25,868 nt of DNA, from contig DATCBD010000023.1 in assembly GCA_036512155.1 (NCBI GenBank), positions 1 to 25,868 of the forward strand. Reading direction: 5' to 3'. The translations under genes were made by a program, and so were the position numbers. This DNA comes from Palsa-739 sp036512155 (GTDB lineage Bacteria > Actinomycetota > Thermoleophilia > Gaiellales > Gaiellaceae). Of this stretch, positions 1 to 6,129 are shown piece after piece; the stretch's first letter is position 1; every line of letters starts with the position of its first letter. The notes beneath the pieces are model-generated. The model worked only from the letters and a program-made list of their open reading frames with translations. It had not been told where the DNA came from and made no database searches.

Positions 1-993
1 TCACTCGAATCGCCGCCGCGCGAGGACGACACGCGCCCAGTAGGTCGCGAGGATGAGCGCCGTGCAGAGGAGCCCGATGGCGACGTCGATGCTCACCCAC
101 CGGCCGGTGACGTTGCTGTCGTCCTCGAGCGAGACGCCGAGCACGGCGTCGGGCTGGTGGTCGACAATCAGGCGGCCGAGCTTCTCGCGATGGTCGGCCC
201 AGTTGTACCGGGTGACGATCGCGCCGCCGCCCATGAGCGTCTGCGCGACGTCCGAGCTGAGCGGCTTCGGGTTGAAGACGGCGCTCGTCGCGATCGGATC
301 GCCGATCGTGTCGTACGTCGTCAACTCGACGCCGGTCTCCTGCGAGAGCCTTCCGAGGATGTCCGCGAGCGGCGTCATCGCGAGCACGGCGCCGACAGGC
401 TTCGTGCCGAGCACGATCGGGCTGATGGTGAGGAGCGTCGGGCCGCTCCGATAGATCACGACCTCGCTGAAGCGGCCGCCGCGCGCGCTATGGATGCCGC
501 TGAGCGCGAGTTTGAGTGCGCGCAGCCCCTTGCGTGACGCGACCGGCGCGGGCGCGCCCTTGGCGCGAACCGCGAGCAGCACACGGCCGTCGGGGAGCAC
601 GACGTCGATCATCGGCACGGTCGAGTTCGCCTGCAGCGGCGTGACGAGGCGGTTGAGCGCAGGACCGTCGTGCGCGGCGAGCGCGCCCGCGACACCCTGG
701 GTGAACGCGACCGCGCGCGCGGCCGAGAGCTGCTCCGACTCGATGGCGATCAGGCCGGCGTCGGCGTCCGCTCCGCCCTGCACGAGCCGGCTGTCGAGCG
801 TCGCGCGCGCGCCGGCGGTGGCGCGCTGACCGGCGAGGAACACGGTGAGGATCGCGACGAGGATGCCGATCGCGAGATGGAGCTCGCGCCGCATGTACCA
901 GTGCTCGGGCCGCGCAGGCCCGCCGCCGGGCCGCTTGGTGCCGGGCGGGAAGTCCTCGGGCCAGGTGAGCCACGGATCTTCGGTGACGGCCAC
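1..993 (-). CDS. Two-TM membrane protein with Cache-like extracellular domain, no output domain
   Basis: The 330-residue product has a short Pro/Trp-rich cytoplasmic N-terminus, a membrane segment at about residues 39-55, an extracytoplasmic region of about 240 residues, a second membrane segment at about 302-322 and an Arg-rich tail (ARRRFE). The ectodomain has the helix-then-beta character of Cache sensor domains (DVVLPDGRVLL, PIVLGTKPVGAVLAM), but I cannot assign a family firmly. There is no kinase, GGDEF, HAMP or methyl-accepting domain after the second membrane segment, so it cannot signal alone in the usual way. It starts with GTG behind a strong AGGAGG (5-nt spacer) that overlaps the stop of the gene before it, which places it last in the SipW operon. 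It may be a sensor subunit or an assembly anchor; this is inference. Confidence 0.8.
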   Translation of the reverse strand: MAVTEDPWLTWPEDFPPGTKRPGGGPARPEHWYMRRELHLAIGILVAILTVFLAGQRATAGARATLDSRLVQGGADADAGLIAIESEQLSAARAVAFTQGVAGALAAHDGPALNRLVTPLQANSTVPMIDVVLPDGRVLLAVRAKGAPAPVASRKGLRALKLALSGIHSARGGRFSEVVIYRSGPTLLTISPIVLGTKPVGAVLAMTPLADILGRLSQETGVELTTYDTIGDPIATSAVFNPKPLSSDVAQTLMGGGAIVTRYNWADHREKLGRLIVDHQPDAVLGVSLEDDSNVTGRWVSIDVAIGLLCTALILATYWARVVLARRRFE

Positions 994-1002
994 CCTGGCC
1001 TC

Positions 1003-1968
1003 CTAGTAGCGGGTCGTGGTCGTGGCTCGGCAGTCGGGCGCCGAGGTGCTCGAGCAGAGGTTCGTCCCGGCCGTTGCGGCCAGGCCGGTCCCCTTCACCG
1101 TGAAGGTGGCGGTGCCGGCGCCGACGCTCGAGTTGCCGCCGCACGCAACGAGCGTGATGGTCAGCGTCGTCGTCCCGTTCCCGGTGGTCGTGGACCCGGT
1201 GCAGTCTCGGTTCGTGCTGATCGTCTGCCCGGTGATGGCGCCGATGTTGGGCGTCACCGCGCAGCTGCCGATGGCCGCCGTGCTGACGAGGATCGTCCCC
1301 GTGTTGCAGATGCGCACGTTGACGGTGCCGTTGCCGGCCCCGATGACGCCCCTGTTCTGGTTGAACGTCAACACGATCTGGTCGCCGTTCTCGGCCTTGT
1401 CCAATGTCCCGCCCGTGTTGTTCTGGCTGAAGCCGGTGAGGACGAAGAGTCGCTTGGACTGCGCCGAGGTGAACGCCTTGTAATCAGATGTCCAGGCGCC
1501 CGAGGTGGTTGCGGACGTGGAGGTCGACTGCAGCTCCCAGCACCACCAGTCGGGGACGTTCGTGCCTGTCACGTCGGAGGTGGTCGAGGTGGCGGTGAGC
1601 ACAGGCGACGGCGTGAAGGAGGCATACGAGCCGGAGCCCGCGGCGGGGCAGACCGCGGCCGCGGCGGAGCCGCCGTCGGCGTAGAGCAGTGCCTGTCCGG
1701 TGACGGGATTCGCCGCGGCTCCGGGCATGACCGTGCTGTTGCCGGACACCCAGACGAGGTGCTCGGTCGCATACGGGCTGCCGTTGAGCGCGGTGCTCGT
1801 GAGCGTCGGCGGCGGGATCCAGCTGCCGAGGGCCGCGGAGTTCGGGTTCTCGGTCTCCGCGTTGAAGATCGCGAACGTGCCGCTGACCTGTCCGTACGCG
1901 AGGGCCCCGCCGGCGATGAGAGCTACGAGGGCGACTGCGGCGGCCCTTTTGCGGGCCTTCTGGCTCAC
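1003..1968 (-). CDS. SipW-dependent secreted surface protein, divergent C-terminus
   Basis: The 321-residue protein begins with a basic stretch (KARKR), a hydrophobic segment at about 9-25 and then GTFAIFNAETENPNS. This is the pattern that follows the cleavage region of TasA/camelysin-type SipW substrates (GT-aromatic-A-x-F-x-A-E-x-x-N). The rest is Thr/Ser/Asn-rich and predicted to be beta, with paired cysteines and a segment (LDKAENGDQIVLTF) that resembles repetitive Ig-like surface domains. Unlike the three other substrates of this operon, it lacks the C-terminal LQG...WH signature and ends in TTTTRY. GTG start; the first bases overlap the stop of the signal peptidase gene by 4 bp (GTGA), so the two are translationally coupled. 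It is likely exported and cut by that peptidase. Role as a fibre subunit, cap or adhesin is not resolved. Confidence 0.85.
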   Translation of the reverse strand: MSQKARKRAAAVALVALIAGGALAYGQVSGTFAIFNAETENPNSAALGSWIPPPTLTSTALNGSPYATEHLVWVSGNSTVMPGAAANPVTGQALLYADGGSAAAAVCPAAGSGSYASFTPSPVLTATSTTSDVTGTNVPDWWCWELQSTSTSATTSGAWTSDYKAFTSAQSKRLFVLTGFSQNNTGGTLDKAENGDQIVLTFNQNRGVIGAGNGTVNVRICNTGTILVSTAAIGSCAVTPNIGAITGQTISTNRDCTGSTTTGNGTTTLTITLVACGGNSSVGAGTATFTVKGTGLAATAGTNLCSSTSAPDCRATTTTRY

Positions 1969-2564
1969 GCCGTCGTGCCTCGAGCGCGGTCCTGCCAGAT
2001 CTCGTAGAGCGTAATCGCTCCTAGCAGGATCGCGGGGATGACGAGGAGCAGCAGACGCGCCAGGGTGGACTGGAGGTGCACGAGGGCATAGCCGACCGAC
2101 GGAATGTGGAACCGGGCGATCCAGCCGGTGCCCACCGCGGGCACTTGCCAGTCGTCGGGCGTGCCGTTCGCATCGCCCTTCGTGATGAAGTACGTGCCGG
2201 TCGGGCCCTGACCGATCTTGTAGACACGGTGCGTGACCTTCTCGTTCGTCGAGCCCGGCTTCTGGAACACGATCACGTCGCCGACCTTCACCTTGGACGA
2301 GGGGATCTTCGTGTAGAAGACGATCGATCCCGTGGGGATGGTCGGTGACATCGAGCCCGACCGGACGATGAGCGCCTGGTACGGGAGGAAGCGCGGGCCG
2401 ATGGTGATGGCGAGAAGGCCGAGCACGACCAGGCCGGCCGCAACCAGCGCGACCCAGCTGAGGATCTTGCCCACCAGACCGAGAGCCGTACGCTCCTGCA
2501 CGGGTGCGGGGGCGTCGGACTCCTGCGGGGTCGTCTGCTGTGACGTCGTCATCTCGAGCCCCAT
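1965..2564 (-). CDS. sipW: SipW/ER-type signal peptidase I
   Basis: This membrane-bound serine protease removes signal peptides from exported proteins. With the start used here (199 residues) the N-terminal membrane helix is about residues 33-55. The nucleophile lies in SGSMSPTI (Ser71), the second catalytic residue is His112 in VTHRVYKI, and the box KGDANGTPDD is at 129-137. A second membrane helix lies at about 168-187. His instead of Lys as general base marks the ER/archaeal/SipW class rather than the bacterial LepB class. SipW enzymes process TasA-like fibre proteins, and four such substrates flank it. The ATG at 2564 has GGAGA ten bases upstream. A TTG at 2585 (206 residues) and an ATG at 2552 are alternative starts. 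Its stop overlaps the next start by 4 bp. Confidence 0.95.
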   Translation of the reverse strand: MGLEMTTSQQTTPQESDAPAPVQERTALGLVGKILSWVALVAAGLVVLGLLAITIGPRFLPYQALIVRSGSMSPTIPTGSIVFYTKIPSSKVKVGDVIVFQKPGSTNEKVTHRVYKIGQGPTGTYFITKGDANGTPDDWQVPAVGTGWIARFHIPSVGYALVHLQSTLARLLLLVIPAILLGAITLYEIWQDRARGTTA

Positions 2565-2592
2565 TATGTTCGCGTCTCCGGTCAACTGCCCT

Positions 2593-3354
2593 CTACTCCG
2601 CGTGCCAGTAGAGCGAGAACGTCGCCGTCTGACCCTGCAAGCCGTTGGCCGCTGCCGTCGGCTCGGCCACCGCGATCTGGAAGTAACGGCTGCTGCCGGC
2701 GGCGAGCGGCGTCGATCCGAGCGAGAGGTAGTGGGTGTTGTCGTGGTGGCCGGACCAGAAGCTGCCGAACGAGTCGGCCTGGAATGTGCACGCGGCCGCG
2801 ATGGAGACGGGCCAGACGCACGCGCTCAGCGCCGTCGTGAACGCAGAGCTCGTGTACTCCTGGACGATGAAGTCGAGGCTGCCGCTCGTGCACGGCCCGG
2901 CGGGGAGCGCTCCGCTCGCCGTGCCGGGGCAGCAGGGATTGATCGCCGCCCAGCTGACCGCCGGAAAGCTCCCGTTCACCGCGTACGTGCAGCTCGGCAT
3001 GTAGATCTTGAACGTCTCCGGGAGCGTGCCCGAGTTCTTGATCGTCACGTTCGCGAACGCGTACGTCGTCGACGCGGGGAGCGGCGGCTCGGCCGCGCTC
3101 GGGATCGGATAGAGGAGCCCCGACGTGAAGAGCGTGTCGCACGTCGTGTTGATGTTGAGCGCGCCGCTCTGCGAGTGGCATGCGCTGCCGGCGCCCACGG
3201 TGTTGTCCATCAAAAGGCTTCCGCTCGCGATCGAGTTGTTCGGGTTCGAGCCCTGGCCCGTGAGGAGCGCGTACGTGCCGCCTGCCGTGAAGGACCCGAG
3301 GATCCCCATGACGATCAGGCTGAGGAGCAGCTTCTTGATCGTCTTCGCCGGCAT
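2593..3354 (-). CDS. TasA/camelysin-like SipW substrate (Cys-rich)
   Basis: The 253-residue precursor has basic KTIKK, a hydrophobic helix at about 9-24, then GGTYALLTGQGSNPNNSIASG, the SipW-substrate pattern. The mature part has the camelysin/TasA layout: an early strand SGSLLMDN, a central VTIKNSGTLPETFKI strand (typical of this fold), and a C-terminal region GLQGQTATFSLYWHAE. It is unusually Cys-rich (NPCCPG and several single Cys), suggesting disulfide bonds outside the cell. Only 4 bp separate its ATG from the preceding gene's stop, and there is no Shine-Dalgarno sequence, so it probably depends on translational coupling. TasA relatives polymerise into extracellular fibres; by homology of layout, not proof, this is a candidate fibre subunit. 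Confidence 0.88.
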   Translation of the reverse strand: MPAKTIKKLLLSLIVMGILGSFTAGGTYALLTGQGSNPNNSIASGSLLMDNTVGAGSACHSQSGALNINTTCDTLFTSGLLYPIPSAAEPPLPASTTYAFANVTIKNSGTLPETFKIYMPSCTYAVNGSFPAVSWAAINPCCPGTASGALPAGPCTSGSLDFIVQEYTSSAFTTALSACVWPVSIAAACTFQADSFGSFWSGHHDNTHYLSLGSTPLAAGSSRYFQIAVAEPTAAANGLQGQTATFSLYWHAE

Positions 3355-3358
3355 GACG

Positions 3359-5053
3359 TTACTGGTCGATGTGCCAGGTCAGTCCGAAGGTCGACTTCAG
3401 ACCCTGCAGCTGGTTCTGCGCGGCTGCAGGACCCGGAAGGATGATGCCGACGAGGAAGGTGCGCGAGCCGCCACTTGCGGCGAGATCGGTGCCAGTGGGG
3501 GTCGTCGTGCCGTTCGCGCTGACGGGGATGAGCTCGATCTTCCCGCTGTAGTTCTTGTGAATGTCGAACTGCGAGACGCTGTTCGTGCCGCCGTCGCTCG
3601 CGATCGTCTGCAGCGTGGTCGAGTCGGTGATGACCGTGTTGTTGTCGAAGCCGGTGTTCGTACCGGAGACGAGCGTACAGGCGGTGCCGCTGAGCGTGAT
3701 GCTCGTCGCGCCGACGTAGTAGTTACTGCCGTTCGCGGTGCAGCTGACCTGGTTGCCGCCTTCGGTGAACAGGAGGGTGTCGCCTGCCTTGATGTTCCCG
3801 GTGAGCGCCGTGACCGTGTACGTCGAGCCGGCCGAGACGACGCCGCCGGCGACCGCACTCGGCTTGGTCGAGATGGGTGCGTTGCAGGCTCCGGCCGCCG
3901 GCGAGGAGGACGTGTTGCCCCACCAGCAGTAGTTCTTGCCGCCCGTCGTCTCCTGGACGTACAAGACCGCCGTCGAGCACAGGGGGTTGTTCGTGGTCGG
4001 GTTGAAGGTGTAGACGGTCTGCTGCGTGTCGTAGCAGTTGGTGTTTGCAGCAGTTGTGTCGCTCGACTGGTCGGCGACCGTCGCGCCGGCCGAGATCGTG
4101 ATCGTCGAGACGTTCGGGTACGTCACGTCGTTGACGATCGGGATCGAGGTCGCGCCGGGGGCCGCGCCTGCAGCGCCCACTTTGAAGGTCTGGGAGCTCG
4201 AGCCGGAGGTGACGACGACGAGGTCGCCGCCCGCGATCGTCCCCTCGACACCGGCCGGGCCGTGCCCGCTCGCGTACAGGCTCAGCGAGTTGACGGTGTT
4301 CGTCGGGTTGATCGTCGCGCCGTTGAAGACGCCGTTCCCATACGGCGCCCAGAGGTATAGCTTCGAGGCGTTCAGGCTGCCGGTGTTCGTGAGCGTCACG
4401 GTTGCCGTGCCGACGTACACGCCCGGCTCCTGGTTCGTGAAGCTCAGCGCGACGTTGCAGTTCACGTTGACGTTGTTGTTCGACTCGCCCAGGTTCGAGT
4501 CGCAGTTGCTGGCGACGTTGTTCCGCAGGATGAGGGTGCCGGACGCGAGCGCGTCGTTCGGGTTACTCGTCTCCGCGGTGAATCCGGCGAACGTGCCGCT
4601 GCCGCCGAAGTACGCGGCGATCCCGGCTGCCATGAGCAGCATGAGGAGTGCTTTGGACGCGCTGAAGGGCCTGCGGGCCGCAGGCGCCGTAGCGGCGACG
4701 GTGGGCTTCGCCGGGCGCTGAGACTTGAAGGCGATCGCGAGGGCGGCCAGCAGGCCGGCGGCTGCGAAGAGCGCCAGGCCGAACGTCGCGAAGCGAAGGA
4801 AAGCGTTGTGGATCGCGCCGGTCGCTTCGACAGCGGCGGCCGTCGCAATCGCCTCGAGCGCGAGAAGCGCGAGCAGGTGCCTGCTGCCCTGCGTCGCGGC
4901 GGGCACGACCGGCTGAGGCTCGGTCTGCGCGACCTCGGCGACGGGCGCCGGGAGCTCCTGCGTCGCCTCGACGGGAGCCGCTGCCCGGGCCTGCCGGGGG
5001 TGGGCTGTCCCGATGAAGGACGCGCCGAGCTTGAGTGTCTGGAGGTTTTTCAT
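3359..5053 (-). CDS. Large TasA/camelysin-like protein with N-terminal membrane hairpin
   Basis: This 564-residue protein is about twice the length of its operon neighbours. Residues 1-58 form a Pro/Ala-rich, probably cytoplasmic stretch. Two membrane segments follow at about 60-77 and 88-109, then a basic loop (RRPFSASK), a third hydrophobic segment at about 135-150, and the SipW-substrate pattern GGSGTFAGFTAETSNPND at 150-167. The exported part has the camelysin-type strand TVTLTNTGSLNASKLYLW and ends in LQGLKSTFGLTWHIDQ. Between these lie two related inserts of beta character (GDLVVVTSG...GATSIPI and GDTLLFTEGG...GATSITL). A SipW-type site downstream of two extra membrane helices is unusual: cleavage would leave a membrane hairpin and release the fibre domain. 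There is no Shine-Dalgarno before the ATG; the leader is C/A-rich. Confidence 0.85.
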   Translation of the reverse strand: MKNLQTLKLGASFIGTAHPRQARAAAPVEATQELPAPVAEVAQTEPQPVVPAATQGSRHLLALLALEAIATAAAVEATGAIHNAFLRFATFGLALFAAAGLLAALAIAFKSQRPAKPTVAATAPAARRPFSASKALLMLLMAAGIAAYFGGSGTFAGFTAETSNPNDALASGTLILRNNVASNCDSNLGESNNNVNVNCNVALSFTNQEPGVYVGTATVTLTNTGSLNASKLYLWAPYGNGVFNGATINPTNTVNSLSLYASGHGPAGVEGTIAGGDLVVVTSGSSSQTFKVGAAGAAPGATSIPIVNDVTYPNVSTITISAGATVADQSSDTTAANTNCYDTQQTVYTFNPTTNNPLCSTAVLYVQETTGGKNYCWWGNTSSSPAAGACNAPISTKPSAVAGGVVSAGSTYTVTALTGNIKAGDTLLFTEGGNQVSCTANGSNYYVGATSITLSGTACTLVSGTNTGFDNNTVITDSTTLQTIASDGGTNSVSQFDIHKNYSGKIELIPVSANGTTTPTGTDLAASGGSRTFLVGIILPGPAAAQNQLQGLKSTFGLTWHIDQ

Positions 5054-5079
5054 GGTGTGTTTGTGTGTGAGTGAGGGGT

Positions 5080-5109
5080 GGTGCCGCCGCCCCGATGGGC
5101 GGCGGCACC
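5080..5109 (-). other. Perfect GC-rich hairpin between two fibre-subunit genes
   Basis: Arms 5080-5092 and 5097-5109 form a perfect 13-bp stem (GGTGCCGCCGCCC on the plus strand) closed by a 4-base loop CGAT. It sits between the stop at 5176 and the ATG at 5053, with no T-run on the transcribed (minus) strand. It may be a partial terminator or an mRNA-stability element that sets the ratio of the first subunit to the rest of the operon; it is not a canonical intrinsic terminator. Confidence 0.6.
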
Positions 5110-5175
5110 GTGTTCGTCTGGGCCGAACAGGAGCGGATTCGGCCCTGTCGTCATGCCCCTTGGCTCAATTCGTCC

Positions 5176-5853
5176 TTACTGATCCACGTGCCAGGTGATG
5201 TCGGCGGTCGCCGAGCGACCCTGCACGTTGTTGCCGGCGGTCGGATCGAGCTTGATCCCGATCGTGAAGTAGCGGTCAGCGCCTGCGCCCATGCCGCCCG
5301 TGATCGTCAGCGGGCTCGCCGTGTTGAGGGCGGTCAGCGTCTTCGTGTTGTCGCTGAAGTCGCAGGTGTTCGCGACGACCGCGCCGCCGTACCAGCAGGT
5401 CAGAGGCGTGGCGTACGTGTTGCTCGTCCACTCCTGGACGTAGACGTCCAGTACCGGGCAGAGGTCGCCGGTGCCGTGGTAGGTCTGGCCCGCTGCGTCG
5501 GTGGTGATGCAGGAGCTCGAGCTCAGCTTGAGCGTGGTCGCGGCCAGGCTGCCCGCGTTCTTCAGATCGAGCTGATCGGCGGTGTACGAGTCGCCCGGCT
5601 TCTTCACGCTCGAGTTGAAGAGCGCGGTGCAGGCGGCATTGATGTTCGTGTTCGTATTGCCGCCACCGGTCGAGAGACATGCGCTGCCGGCGTTGACCGT
5701 GTTCGAGAGCACGATCGTGCCGGTCGCAAAGGTGTTCCCTGCGTTCGTCGTCTCAGCCGAGAACGACGCGAAGGTACCCGAGCCCGACGCGATCGACACG
5801 AGGCCGATCACCGTCAGAAGCATCAGGTACTGCTTGATTCGCTTCTTGGACAT
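5176..5853 (-). CDS. TasA/camelysin-like SipW substrate, first gene of operon
   Basis: The 225-residue protein is the most typical TasA-like member here. It has KKRIK, a hydrophobic helix at about 8-22, then SGSGTFASFSAETTN and TFATGTIVLSN, matching the TasA layout of GT-aromatic-A..F followed by TFASGTL. The mature region has the LDLKNAGSLAATTLKL strand and two or three probable disulfides, and ends NVQGRSATADITWHVDQ, the C-terminal signature shared with two other proteins of the operon. The ATG at 5853 has AAGGGAG about 12 bases upstream. It is followed by a strong hairpin before the next gene, so it may be made in excess of the downstream products. It is probably the main fibre subunit (inference from position and typical length). 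Confidence 0.9.
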   Translation of the reverse strand: MSKKRIKQYLMLLTVIGLVSIASGSGTFASFSAETTNAGNTFATGTIVLSNTVNAGSACLSTGGGNTNTNINAACTALFNSSVKKPGDSYTADQLDLKNAGSLAATTLKLSSSSCITTDAAGQTYHGTGDLCPVLDVYVQEWTSNTYATPLTCWYGGAVVANTCDFSDNTKTLTALNTASPLTITGGMGAGADRYFTIGIKLDPTAGNNVQGRSATADITWHVDQ

Positions 5854-5885
5854 TTTGGTTTAGCGCTCCCTTTTGGACTTGGTCT

Positions 5886-5956
5886 GCAGGCGGACACAGC
5901 CGTGTGACCGTTGTGCCCTCTCGTGCGCCGCAAGTCGCGGGAGAGGGATTGCCTGC
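5886..5956 (-). promoter_or_regulatory. Possible structured 5' leader of the SipW operon
   Basis: Read on the minus strand, GCAGGC (5956-5951) can pair with GCCTGC (5891-5886) to enclose two stem-loops. One is CCCTCTC/GAGAGGG (5941-5947 with 5916-5922), continued by CCGC/GCGG (5928-5931 with 5937-5940). The other is a small ACAC/GTGT hairpin (5894-5897 with 5902-5905). Together these make a three-way-junction-like fold ending about 30 bases before the first ATG. I do not recognise a known riboswitch class; pairing may be chance in GC-rich DNA. Confidence 0.35.
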
Positions 5957-5989
5957 CTCATACGGTGATCATCGGTGCTGCATTCCGGT

Positions 5990-6020
5990 GGCCCCTCGCC
6001 CATTCGGGGGATAAGGGGCC
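5990..6020 (-). promoter_or_regulatory. Inverted repeat with CCCCCGAATGGG motif upstream of the SipW operon
   Basis: Arms GGCCCCT (5990-5996) and AGGGGCC (6014-6020) are perfect 7-bp complements with an inner CCC/GGG pairing. The centre (5999-6010) reads CCCCCGAATGGG on the minus strand, identical to 12 bp at 11530-11541. The site lies about 140 bp before the first ATG of the operon and about 110 bp after the stop at 6130. It may be an operator or a terminator for the 6130-8481 gene. The rest of the 5854-6129 gap shows no gene. Confidence 0.45.
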
Positions 6021-6129
6021 ATTCCTACGACTTTCCTACCTGTCCGCCGCAGACCGTCCGTGGCGACGCCGGGCACGCCTCAGCCGTTGACCGGCGTCAA
6101 ATTGCGGCGCGGTGCCAGGCCGCGATCGT

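Noticed and set aside
670..2007. 445-codon plus-strand open frame opposite the SipW operon
   Set aside because: Arg/Gly/Ala-rich translation, antisense to two well-supported genes; a GC-rich shadow.
5080..5109. Intrinsic transcription terminator ending the operon after the first fibre gene
   Set aside because: Strong stem, but no U-tract on the minus strand and further same-direction genes immediately follow; kept as an undefined hairpin.
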